A DNA stretch of 64,000 bases, taken from assembly GCF_009730915.1 (NCBI RefSeq), contig NC_052489.1, positions 27,955,916-28,019,915 of the forward strand, in the 5' to 3' direction. Every line of letters starts with the position of its first letter. Positions within the stretch are counted from its first letter, which is position 1. This document shows positions 48,276 to 58,591 of this stretch, in pieces. This DNA comes from Dioscorea cayenensis subsp. rotundata. Lineage: Eukaryota > Streptophyta > Magnoliopsida > Dioscoreales > Dioscoreaceae. Both the position numbers and the translations under genes were made by a program. The notes beneath the pieces were generated by a model. It was not told the origin of the DNA and searched no databases. It was given only the letters and a program-made list of their open reading frames with translations.

Positions 48276-49508
48276 ATATCATAAAAACTTCAAACTTACT
48301 TGTCCATAGGGCGCTGAGGAAGATCCTTATCAACTCCCGCCTCATACTTATCTGAGGCGGGATTAGCAACGATTTTTTTCTTCGGAACGAAGACTCTTCC
48401 CAAGTTCTTCTACTTTTTATCGCTTCCTTTAATGGGGCACGACTGCAGAAAGATCAACGGGAGACACTTCTTTACATGCTTCTTGTTCTTGTGGGATTGT
48501 GTCTGCCTTCGATGCGCAGCACGGTCACCGCTGGTTCCACCGTGAATTCCCACTTCGCTGAGGATAGACTCAACGACCTTCTCAACCGTGAGTTCCACTG
48601 CAGCAGAGATCAATGGGAGACACAACGTTGTCCCGGTTGTTCTTCTTCATGGATTGTGTCCATCTTTGATGCCGCGATCTGTCACGCCACGGCTCCACCA
48701 GTATGCATGATGTCGCCAACAACGAGTCGACGATCTTTTTCCACGCAGCAAACCTCGGGCACCATCTTCAATCTCCTCCACCGTGATGGGCATGTCATCA
48801 ACGCTAACAACTATCGACCACGATGGTGCTGCTGCCGATGGTGCTCGCTATTATTTCATCGTCACCGGCACGCAGCGGAGACGGAGGCATTATTGTTTTT
48901 CCTCTTTTTGCAAGCTTCTTCGAATGAGGCCGTCTTTCGAAGGGCCACCCCGATGATGTCCTCGCTCGTCGAACTCCGACTGGGCGTATCCGTCCCCGGG
49001 TGCTTCATTTGTTTGAAGGGAAGGCGCAGTCGATCGTGATCGCGACCGGCCTTCCAACGCCTCACTCGAGCGACAAGTCGAGGGAACCTCGGTCATCAAA
49101 AATCGGCAAGCCCGCATGAGAGTTGCAGCTGACATCCCTCGCCCTAGTGCCGGCAGGGAGCCGCCACGCTCGGGGAGCCGACACTGGTCGGGGGAAGCCA
49201 CGGCCCAGGGGGTGGGAGGGCTTCTCCGCCTCGACGAATGCGCTTTTGACCGAAGGTGGAGAACGGCGTCCAGTCAGCAAGGAAGAGGGTCGCCCTCTCA
49301 TCTCGCCTTTTGAGCAAGCGGTTCCCGGAGCAATAGCATCCGACCGACTGCTGGCTCGAACAAATACTTCTTCATCAAGATTCACGGAACCACATTTCAG
49401 AAACTAGCATGTGTAAAGCAAACAATCTTAGCGAAATTATTTAGTTTAAACAATTAAAACTATATTTACATATGTAACTCGTGATATTTAAACGTTATAA
49501 CCTATTGT

Positions 49509-49645
49509 GTTAAACATAGAACAAACAAATTAAACATTAAACTAAAAGTTTAAACGGTAGTTGAACAAAAGTTAAACGGTAAGTTATAATTTTTAAACGA
49601 TAGATGAATAAAGTTAAACGGTAAATGATATGGTTAAACGTTAAC
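49509..49645 (-). repeat. ~21-bp periodic array in intron after the DUF1985-like exon
   Basis: TTAAAC cores at about 49509, 49529, 49550, 49571, 49592, 49612 and 49633, with consensus GTTAAACGGTA. Spacing is 20-21 throughout. It is flanked by a donor at 49682 and an acceptor TGCTAG near 49405 (minus strand). Confidence 0.85.
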
Positions 49646-50522
49646 GCTCTACGCTAAACAAAAATATTTTTTTGAATTATTACCTCTTTTCCTTCGAGAG
49701 ATGACAAACTCGTCTCTATCGTCGCTCGCTTCCGTAAGTATTTTCACCGTAGCACAAAGATCCTTGGGATCTTGCAAAAACGGACTTTCTTTCCGGCTCC
49801 GGTCACTCAGAAAACCGGATGTTAAGCGCCACTGCGAACCCCTTAACATACCCGGTGTTGGTCTTCTTCCCCGGCGATCTAGATCGGACTCGGGTAGCGG
49901 CTTGTGGTATGTCCTCCATAAGCCACTCATGCGCCGCTTGCACCCATGCGTAGCGCCCCCATTCCGTGTAGATCATCGACATAATCAACGATCCAGTTAG
50001 GAACCGAAAGCAGAGGTATTTGGGAAGAGGATTGTACCCTGGAGAGTACACCATCGTGAGTTTGGCAAAATTCTCCTCTTCTCCCTCTCGTCCAACGAGT
50101 TCTGTGAAGAGTGCTCCCGATGGAGTCTCCGTGTCTCTCGTGACGTCTTCGATAAATACCTCTCTCGAAAGTCGACCGTGTTTTCTTCTTCGAAACACGA
50201 TCGCCTCCCCATCGCAACGCGAGCCAAGAACGATTGCTACATCTTCGAGTCCGAAAGTCGCGCATGCTTTCCCGATCCCGAATTTATTGAGTGCGGTTAT
50301 CGTATCTCCGCAACGGAGAGTCAAGAAGGGCCCGCTCTTGGTATACTGACTTCCAACTCGAGAATGTCGTGGAACGGTGTCCTTCGGATGATCTCCCAGT
50401 GTCGAGGGATCATGTGAACTTTCAATTCGACCCACGGTCTCCACTCGCGGTGTCAAGTAGCATCGCCCATTAACTAGATCGACCGCCATAATCACAAGCC
50501 TCGCGACAATAATAGCACATTG

Positions 50523-50720
50523 TTAAGCTGAAATGTAATTTGTTAAACGAGTAAACACTCGCTCTTAAACACTCGATATCATTTTTTTAAGCAGATGACG
50601 TATACTATTAAACAGAGATACAAATAATTAAACGGAGACGTAACTAACTTAAACGGTAGAAAGCTCATTGTTTAAACGGAGACCCTCATTTTTACAATCG
50701 CAACCATATCAACTCGAACG
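50523..50720 (-). repeat. ~21-bp periodic array upstream of the DUF1985-like exon
   Basis: TTAAGC/TTAAAC cores at 50523, 50543, 50565, 50587, 50608, 50628, 50649 and 50672, with weaker ones at about 50691 and 50713. An acceptor CATTTCAG lies at about 50530, so this is probably a 5' intron of the minus-strand gene. Confidence 0.82.
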
Positions 50721-51366
50721 GTAAACGTAGATTATAAACATTACACAAAGCACAACAATCGGAAAACCATTTCGATCGTATACACAGACGAAAATGTAAA
50801 ACAAAACAAAAACCCTAGCCGAGACATCTCCCTGCAGACTAACAAAACCCCGACCGATTAATCCCCTCGAAAGCTTCAATGTCTTCCAACAAAAAAACAA
50901 AATCACAAACCAAAAACCGAAAAAAATGTCTCTTCAGTAATGTAATAGTTAACAAAAACCATAATGAATACCTTAGACCGCAGTGACTGAAATGCTGAAT
51001 ACTTGCACGGGACTTCTTCTTCGAGACGCCGGTGGAAAGGGAAGAGTGCCGTGGGAAGAGAAGAGCTGGAGACGCGAGTTGAGTCGGGAGTCGCGAGTTG
51101 AGAGAAGACAAGCAGCTGTAATGCCTAAGAAAAACCCACCCACTTCCTCTCACACCGCCGAAATGGGTGCAGCCACGACTTCCCGTACAAGGGCATTTTC
51201 GTCCATAAAATTTTAAATACACTCCGCTTTAATGCCGTATCGTACTTTTGGGGGTTTCAAAATCATGGAGTTGAAAAAGGAAGGGGTTTTTGGGTATTCA
51301 AAACTATGGGGGTTTGTTTGGCAATTTGGCAAAGTTGTAGGGTTTTTTTGGCAATTTCCACTAAAC

Positions 51367-51902
51367 GTAAATATAATTTTAAAAAAATAAATCACACAAT
51401 TAGGTTAGTAAATAAAAAATGTATTCAAAATATTAAACAATTTCTTAGGCTCCCGTGATGCAACCTCTGAGAAGAGTCCTACGCCAAAGGAGATTCATGA
51501 TCCGAGTGCAAGGTAGTGCGTTTTTGTGGGGAGTTGTGAAGGACATCTGTATCCTTGTGGGGGTGTGTTTTGTTTTGTTTTGTTTTTTTTTTCATGTTGT
51601 TGTATCACATTTAGTGGTTAGCTGTTTTGTATATTTCTGTATTGGTTTTTGTTTTAATGAATGTCGTAGCAATGAATGGATGACAACAATGAAAACACTA
51701 AGGCCTCTTAAATTATTCTGCAAATGAGCATCTAAAGAATTAATGTATAAGGCAACAAAATGGTTTGCAACCTAATAAAAAAACATTAATCAATTCATAT
51801 TGATTGAATATTACTAAGTTATTCATGAAATGAATAAATTTGTTACACGTCTTATCAACCAATTAACCTATAAAAAAATGTTTTTATACTATAACAACAA
51901 CA
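51367..51902. other. UGT 3' flank fragment with a ~250-bp insert
   Basis: 51376-51410 and 51665-51725 match 36190-36320 ('aatcacacaattag', 'caatgaaaacac(t/c)aaggcctctt'). The text between them, including a T-rich GTTTTGTTTTG run, has no match there and is probably another insertion, of unknown type. The last 15 bases (51888-51902) are a LINE target duplication. Confidence 0.55.
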
Positions 51903-52888
51903 TCCACCAAGAAATGAATCCTTCTTCTGGACTGGGATTAGCACCGTTCTTACTCCTTTCAGAACATGCATAAATTACCAAGAGGACTTTTATTCCTAGC
52001 CACTCGAAAAAAATGGCATTTTCTCTGTCAAATCATTCTACAATTTCTTAATTGACAGAGGGCTTCGAAGTCAACTTTATTCTCATTTCTGGAAATCCAA
52101 ATCCCCAAGCAAAATCACTTTATTTTGCTGGTTGGTCAGAGAAAACAAAATTCTTACTCTTGACAATCTATTCAAAAAAGGTTGTAATCCTAATGCCACT
52201 GAAACATGCATTCTTTGTCATAATAACTCGGAAACAGTGGAACATCTTTTTCTTGATTGCAAATATGCGGAACGTATTTGGTCCTTCTTCAAACAAAACC
52301 TTGATATTGAGTCTTCCCCACCCTCAGTATCTAATATTTAGACCATTTGGATTCCCTCATTAATTTCCTCTCGTCGGAACCTGGGGGACCTCTGTTCTAG
52401 AGCCATAATCTGGAATATTTGGTTTGAACAAAACAATCGCATTTTTAACCTTACTTGCCTACCTATTATTTCAATTTTATACAAGTCTGCTAATATGCTG
52501 CTTTCTTGGCTTTCAATGATTTAGAGAACCTTCATTAGGATACCACGGAGGCCACCTCGGAGGATCAAGCGCTCCTCAACTTCCCAGGGCACTAGACCCA
52601 CTGATTTCATCGGCGATTCAGTGCACACTGCTGATCAGGAGTAGTCATCCTATCCTTATTGCTGGCCAGGCCTGTGTCTCCAGACGGTTGACTTTCACCG
52701 TCCCAAACTTGTCTCATTTTTATCTTTCTTCATGTCTTGATTTTTGCTTTCATCTGCTTTTCCTCATCCATGGTGAGGATTTCAGTTTGTTATTTTATTT
52801 TAGACTTTTCTCGTTCACGACCTTTTCTATCATACTCTTTGTTTCCTTCTTTTTAATAAATTAGTGGTTTATCCACTTTATTCCAAAA
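51903..52888 (+). mobile_element. 5'-truncated L1-like LINE with zf-RVT and target duplication
   Basis: A perfect 15-bp target duplication ACTATAACAACAACA lies at 51888-51902 and 52889-52903. The coding part shows the zinc-binding domain of plant LINE reverse transcriptases: SKITLFCWLVRENKILTLDN, CILCHNNSETVEHLFLDC, YAERIWSFFKQ and IIWNIWFEQNNRIF, with a stop after VSNI. The 3' UTR ends 'taataaattagtggtttatc'. The matching spot in the paralogous flank near 36350 is uninterrupted. Confidence 0.93.
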
Positions 52889-52903
52889 ACTATAACAACA
52901 ACA

Positions 52904-54205
52904 CATCAGCATTCAAATAAATATTGAATCATGGATCATTCATGAGGTAACAATGAATATAAAGTTTGCATGCCATGTGATATAGCGCAAGTAGAAGTCC
53001 TTAAAGTTCGTCTCCAATAAGGTGATTTGTGAACTTAATTTGAATTTAGTCCGTCACATAATTTTTTTATTTTTAATAAAGTCCGTCACATAATCACAAG
53101 CACAGGCACCTCATATATTAACAGTTATTTAGTTTGCTCACCGAATGAAAATGAGAACACGAATAGAACTGAAAAAAATAAAACAAAAATGAGAATGAAA
53201 AAAAGTAGGTTTCGAAATGAAAACACTCGTGAGTTAATTTGTTTAACAAAATTCGACCTGATCACCACTCAACACTAAGCACGCTACGAGAGTAAATTAG
53301 GTGGTTTAAATAAAATAATGTATATTTATAAATGAATTGTAAAACAATATTATTATAGTATTTTATAGCATTTATATAGCATCATTGCAAAAGGATAACT
53401 TAATTACCATTAGATCATTTACGGGTGATCTTTATTATCATTATCATTATTATTATTTTAAATAAAAATACTTTCATAATTCATGAATGAAACATGTATG
53501 TTAGCTTTTAGGGGTTATTTGATTGTTTGTAAGTGAATATTAATTTGATATAAGTTCAAAAATATAATTACCATCCATGTAAGTGTGACGATGAGATTAC
53601 CCCATTATTTATTATTAATATAAATGATTATTTAATATTTTTTATAAAAATTAATTTAAATAAAAATAATTAAATAAATTAATAAATTATTTATTAAATT
53701 TAAAAAATATTTAATAGTTTTTAAAATTTTATTACTTGAAAAAATTTATAATTAAAATTTAAAAACACTCCATCTTTCAATTATTTTTTTAATATTTTCA
53801 ATTATAGACATATGTTTATCATACAAATATTTAATTATACAAATTTTCAATATTTAATTAATTTTATTACTTAAAAATATTTTATAATTACTTTTTAAAA
53901 ACAATATAATATTTTCAATTAAAACAAATGTCTTAAAATATTTAATCATATAAATATTAAATTATAAAAATATTTCATATTTTTTTATTTTCTTACTTAA
54001 AAAATATTTTTATAACTAAATTCAAACACAATTTTGTTTATTAAATTTTTCTATAATTAAATATTAGATAAAGTGAATACCAATTAATTTACTGTATTTC
54101 AACCTACAACAAATCAATATATAAATACAGTTACATATAAATAAAAATTTACATCAACCCAAACATTCATTTACATATAAAATCACTTATATCACATAAA
54201 TCACC
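52904..54205. other. Remainder of UGT copy 4 3' flank and AT-rich sequence
   Basis: 52904-53160 continues the match to 36350-36560 ('catgtgat(c/a)ta', 'ttaaagttcgt', 'tttagtc(c/t)gtcacataat'); one piece, 'agtccgtcacataat', is doubled around a T-rich insert at 53046-53093. From 53500 to 54180 is very AT-rich text with faintly inverted ends (ggttatttgattgtttg / gttttgtttgatgaggtg in reverse), perhaps a degraded DNA element. No gene. Confidence 0.5.
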
Positions 54206-54395
54206 TCATCAAACAAAACACAAATTACAAATTCAAATCAAGATCTCACACTCGATTATTGGGAGCAAATCAAACAAAACACAAAAACAATAATCAATTC
54301 AAATCAAGATGCCGCACTCAATTATTGGGAAGCAAATCAAACTAAACACAAGTCCAATTCGAATGAAGATGTTGCACTTAATTATGGGGGAGCAT
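54206..54395. repeat. Three tandem copies of a ~60-bp unit at the UGT copy 4 stop codon
   Basis: The unit 'aaatcaaacaaaacacaa ... ttcaaatcaagat ... cactcaattattgggaagca' occurs at about 54210-54272, 54276-54336 and 54338-54395. The third copy includes the natural UGT stop region, so the gene's own 3' end has been tandemly triplicated. Confidence 0.75.
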
Positions 54396-55933
54396 GACTT
54401 CCTTAACAACCCTCTCCGAGTTAACCAAAGATTGGCCACCAATCTGACAAGCATTTAATTCACACTCCTTCCACTCCAAGGCCTTCTTCCTCATCTCCCT
54501 CCCTTTCTCGCCACCCATCATCTCCCTCACCACCTTCTCCACCTCTCCTCTCTCCACACCACTCCCTATCTCCATCCCCACTCCCCATTCCCTGCAAGCG
54601 AACCTGCAATTCGTCGGCTGCTCGGCAAAGAACGGCCAGTCGGCCACGATATCATCTCGGCACACCGCCGGACAAACTCTCCAACGTGGAGTTCCAACCA
54701 CGCTGTGTCAAAAACCCTCCAACCGCTGCATGCCCCAGAACCACCTCTTGAGGACACCAACTCACAACCAAACCTCTTTCTCTTGTCTCCTCCAAAAACT
54801 CTTCCATGTCATCACCTGAGTACTTCTTTTCCTTGACAAGATCAGACCTTAGCACCCACAGAAAATCACATTTGCTATTGGCAAGCCCCCATGCAAACTC
54901 TACCAACTGATCTTTGCTCAGCACTGCAATACTACCGAAGTTAACATACAACACTGAAGCTTTATCTTTTTTATCTAACCAATCTAAGCAAGTAGTGTCT
55001 TCTTTCCAGAGGTTTAAACTGAGAGATGAAACAGGGGCGTCACTGGGGACGTTGTGTTTGGAGAGGAGGAATAGAGGACCGACGGTGTAGATTGCAATGG
55101 TTAACATGGAACGCAGGGCGTTCAGCACCGGAGACTCTAGTTCTTCAAAGGTGTTAATGATGATGGCAGAGGCTTGTGTGGCTCTTTGAACTTCAGTTAT
55201 TGTGAATTTAAGTAAGATGTCATCAGGGTTGGTTGTGCGGATGAAGGTGGGGAAGTCTCTTAAGCACACGTCCTTTATAGCTGGAACAGATGGTACTGGA
55301 GTGTCTAGATATCCATCACTCAGGTTACCTTCATCTTCATTTTACAAAGACAACATTAATGTCAGTAGTATATATATGGAAGTCAATTTATTCTAAATAT
55401 CTGAGAATAGAAGGCATTCCTTGGAGAGGGATATGGCCATCCTGGAGGAGCTGCTGGAAATGGAGGTAGCACATGAGGCCACAAGCACTAGGAGTCCACA
55501 GAACCAAAACAGGGATGCCGAGCTCCTTAGCAGCATCAAGACTGAAAGTCATGATACAACTGGAAACGATGCAAGAAACAGTAGGTTTGTTCTGATTAAG
55601 TTTGTGAACGAGTTGAAGCAGAGGAGAGAGACAAGTGGTGGAAGTGGAAGCACAAAGAGATGAGATGTCTTGAGTGGCGTTGAGCTCGGCAGAGGGAGGG
55701 AGGCCGTCGGGGATGGTGGCGAAGTTGAAATCGTCGGCTGCGAGGAGGTCAGCGGGGCCTTGGGAGGAGAGGAGACGGTTGTGGTTGTACTCTGTGTTTA
55801 CGAAAGTGATGTGGAAGCCATGGGAGTGGATGAGCTTGGCGAGGTGGAACATGGGGGATATATGGCCTTGTGCTGGGAATGGGATGCATACTGCATGGGG
55901 TTTCTCTGCTTGTGATTGGAACTTGGTATCCAT
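54378..55933 (-). pseudogene. UGT85-like UDP-glycosyltransferase, copy 4 (frameshift and donor loss)
   Basis: Exon 1 is 55933 to about 55423 and exon 2 is 55334-54378. The coding text is nearly continuous: KPHAVCIPFPAQGH with the catalytic His, SACGLMCYLHFQQLLQDG, IRTTNPDDILLKF, SVLYVNFGSIAVLSKDQ and [20 protein letters not shown]. Two defects stand out. After GGVP, at about 54635-54660, ten extra bases (2 + 8, the longer one repeating 'cggcca') break the frame just before WPFFAEQ, inside the PSPG box. At the end of exon 1 the donor is CCAAG|GAATGCC, where copies 1 and 3 have GT. The PSPG His of 'THxGWNS' is Gln, as in copy 2. It is the best-preserved copy in homopolymer regions. Loss of function is likely. 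Confidence 0.88.
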
Positions 55934-56051
55934 TTTTGTGTTGCTAACTTGATGGAGTATAGAAATCATTATGGTGTTATTTATTGAGCTTTTGGGATCA
56001 TTAATTAATTGAGGCTTTGTCTTCACCCCAAATATATATTATCCTTGTTTA

Positions 56052-57529
56052 GGCTTTTTTATTTTATTAAAAATAATTTTTTTTAAAATTATTACGCATA
56101 CGGAAATGTGCATTTTCTATTATTTTTTTTTAATAATTTTGTTTAAAGACAAAGCCCACTAGTTTTTTAATATTTAATTTTTTTTTTAAACCCAAGAGCT
56201 CATTAGTTTTTAATGTTATATTTTTATTTTTTAAAAAATCACGGGTCGGGTAGTTTTTAAATTAAAAAGAATTTTACATTCGAGGCTTATAATTTTCATT
56301 AATTATTTTATAATTTATTTTTTTTCCACTTCTACTATGTTATTTCTACTTTCACTAATTGGAACTTGCCGTTAATAATTTAAATAAATAATTTCAATAT
56401 TTTTTTATAATAACAAAATATTAAATATTTAAAAATTTTAACATGTAAAAATTACTCCCACAACTAAACCAAACTCACTTAATATTTTGAATGAACTAAA
56501 ACAATTACATATATTATAAAATAATTCAACTAGTACAATATTTAGGTCATATTATTGCATATGACTTAGACCAACGGCATTCGCACAATTTCGACTATTG
56601 TAACTTTCATTGCAATATAAACCACAATGTTTTGGCTAACTTCTTTCTCTTATGCCTATCTCATTATGAATTTTGGTGGATTTTGGGCGCCCTGAAGGTG
56701 GTGTTCTTATTGTAAGATCAAGACATATATAGACGTGGATCATTATAGGGGTTCCAGTGTCTCATTTGAAATTGCCTAAAACTTTTTATGGTATACATTA
56801 AAAATTGTTTCATGCTTATAAACATTATCTACATATGTCTGTCAATGTAGATGAATATATACACACGCTGCAAGAACATGGCGATAAGAAAAACGAAGCT
56901 TTTGAAACTCACTGCAATCACACCATCGTCTTCTCAAATTAATGCGATAACTGCAAGCTATACCACCGCATTGAGGTAGTGCTATTTCATCTACCATAAA
57001 AGAAGCAGTGAAATTGAAATTGTGTTGTAGATTATCCCATGCTCTCCATTCCGTTGAAAGCTTTTTTGGTGGAATGTTGTCATCTTTATTAATTTAGTGT
57101 TGAGATAAACCACACGTGGAAGTCACAACACCAAGCTTCACATGCAATTCTATAACTTGAACATCATGAAATGCTAGGTGGCAACTGAACATCATCTAAA
57201 CATCTCGGTAGTTATATAATTTGAAAGACCGATAGTGGATCTTACTTTGACTTGAGGAAAGACCTATAAGAAAAATTAATAGAAATTATAAGAATTTGAA
57301 TGTAAAATTTTTTTTAAATTTAAAAAACTACCGGACCTGCATTTTTTAAAAAATTAAAAGTTTAATATCAAAAAACTAATGGGCCCTTGGTTTTTTAAAA
57401 ATAAAATATAAATATTAAAAAATTAGTGGGATTTTTAACTTTAAAAAATATGTATTTCCGTAAATAATTATAGAAATACATATTTCGGTAAATAATTTAA
57501 AAAACATTATTTTAATAAAAAAAAAATGC
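56052..57529. mobile_element. Mutator-like element with ~250-bp inverted repeats and 9-bp target duplication
   Basis: The ends are long inverted repeats (left 56052-56310, right about 57270-57529) sharing, in opposite orientation, 'attttattaaaa', 'ccca(c/t)tagttttttaatatt' and 'tttacattc' segments. Flanks CCTTGTTTA at 56043-56051 and 57530-57538 are identical. The corresponding upstream site of UGT copy 3 (near 39092, 'cctcgtttg') is uninterrupted. Nine-base duplications and long terminal repeats are the Mutator pattern. It inserted about 110 bp upstream of the UGT copy 4 start codon. Confidence 0.92.
56560..57190 (-). pseudogene. Mutator transposase C-terminal fragment with SWIM-like finger
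   Basis: On the minus strand within the element, about 56935-56864 reads RRRWCDCSEFQKLRFSYRHV then LAAC. This is a SWIM-type C-x-C ... C-x-H finger in which the third Cys is replaced by Tyr (FSYRHV). Upstream lie the text KLGVVTSTCGLSQH and PPKKLSTEWRAWDN. Downstream, after a frame change, comes RTPPSGRPKSTKIHNE, a proline/arginine tail typical of these transposases. No DDE core is present. The fragment supports the Mutator assignment and shows the copy is dead. Confidence 0.65.
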
Positions 57530-57538
57530 CCTTGTTTA

Positions 57539-58590
57539 TACTACCTAATTATTACATTAATTATTGAAGGCCCCTTCTAGATGTGATGGTGAATAAAAGA
57601 AAATTGTAAGGAGAATATGGACGGTAAACAAATAGAAGACAAAGTCATACTCCCAACACTTTTGTTTATTTAGAGTATGATTTTATGTGAAGGATGAATT
57701 AAATAGTCTTGTTGAAAAAAAAAAATCATGTGTTTATATGCATTATTTAACCTCAGGGAAAAAAATTGTCCTATGTATGGTTTGAAATATCCTTTATAAT
57801 GTTAAACTAATTAATTAATTTGTCACGTGCATCAAGTCAGTCAAAGGAGCTAGGAGAGGATCTATCATACTGTCTTAACGTTGCCACTGAAAAGTCGAAC
57901 ACATCCATGCATGCAAATACAAACTCAAAAGCATATGGGTAGACACCCAAATAGAGAACCCCATAACTTTACTAAATGGTGAATGAAAAAAAAACTAATA
58001 CAACTTCAAACTACATTACCAGACTTTTAAAGACTGCTAAAAGACAAGGTTGCTGCACTAGCACACAAACAATGCAGATAAAAAGTAAGTTAATAAAGTA
58101 AAATGGTTGGATTTGCACAAAGTCAACTGTTTGCAAAACAAACTTCTGAGTAATATCCAATAGCACATGATATGCAATAAATTTTGTTTCTATTTTTTTT
58201 TACAAGGGTATTTGGAAATATAAATTTAGATTGCAAGCTCGCAAAATTAATTTCTAAAAGTTGTTTTGTAAAATTCAAAATGTTTATCTACTATATTATG
58301 TAAAAAAAAAAAATGAATTGAATTCAAAGATAGCTAGAACAGAGTCATATGAAAAGAAAAACGAAAGACGAAAGGCCGGCGAGTGAGACATAATTCGCTC
58401 ATTCGTCCACGTCGCAGAGTCAAACTCCTTCCCTCATAGACCACCTTCTTAATTAACAACACATATAATCACAATTACTTAACCAACAAAACTTAAAGAT
58501 CCAAATTAATGAAAGATCACATACAAATATATATAAGAGTCCTTTAAGTTGCAAGGCTCTTGATTCCACCTCTTAGTCCTATGTCTCGTA
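57539..58590. other. Intergenic region upstream of UGT copy 4
   Basis: 57539-57605 matches the upstream flank of UGT copies 1 and 3 ('ttattgaaggcccc', 'aaaagaaaatt'). The rest is AT-rich, with no gene or recognisable repeat. Confidence 0.5.
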
Positions 58591-58591
58591 G

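Larger units (their letters stand above)
47385..50495 (-). pseudogene. DUF1985-like / Ulp1 cysteine protease gene of the MULE
   Basis: Read from 50495 down. The first exon (50495-49683) encodes MIMAVDLVNGRCYLTP, then FGIGKACATFGLEDVAIVLG and a region (YLCFRFLTGSLIMS ... WGRYAWVQAAHEWLMEDIP) like the DUF1985 domain that accompanies plant MULE proteases. It ends at donor AGAG|GTAATAA. A basic, Ser/Arg-rich middle exon follows (about 49400-48305), then a donor CAA|GTAAGTTT (48302) and an acceptor CCACAG (48078). The protease part reads IGDAAQNLQ then EVDIVILPIIMSGHFHVVVL, with the catalytic His of Ulp1 in HFHVVVLD (about 47780). The terminal exon has VDRSVYVMRFIERLL at about 47440-47480, where Ulp1 proteases have D-C-G. 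The catalytic Cys codon (47472-47474) is CGC (Arg). Frame changes are present. The copy is expected to be inactive as a SUMO-type protease. Confidence 0.7.
45253..51366. mobile_element. Mutator-like element with mudrA remnant and Ulp1-type gene
   Basis: The ends are inverted and alike: left GGGAAAATTACTGTTCACCCC with 'cccaaaaacccct' behind it; right, read in reverse, GGAAATTGCCAAAAAAACCC with 'acccaaaaacccctt'. Inside, plus-strand text encodes the N-terminal part of a mudrA transposase, and minus-strand text encodes a DUF1985-like domain and a Ulp1 cysteine-protease domain. That pairing is known for the Kaonashi-type MULE group. The DDE transposase core is missing, so it is non-autonomous. 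Composition is distinctly richer in CG than the surroundings. The putative introns are filled by an approximately 21-bp periodic repeat. A 9-bp target duplication was not established. Confidence 0.78.

Noticed and set aside
45253-51366. A 9-bp target duplication for the large Mutator-like element
   Set aside because: 'actaaaaaa' near 44747 and 'actaaacgt' at 51367 are suggestive but imperfect and not adjacent to the left end.
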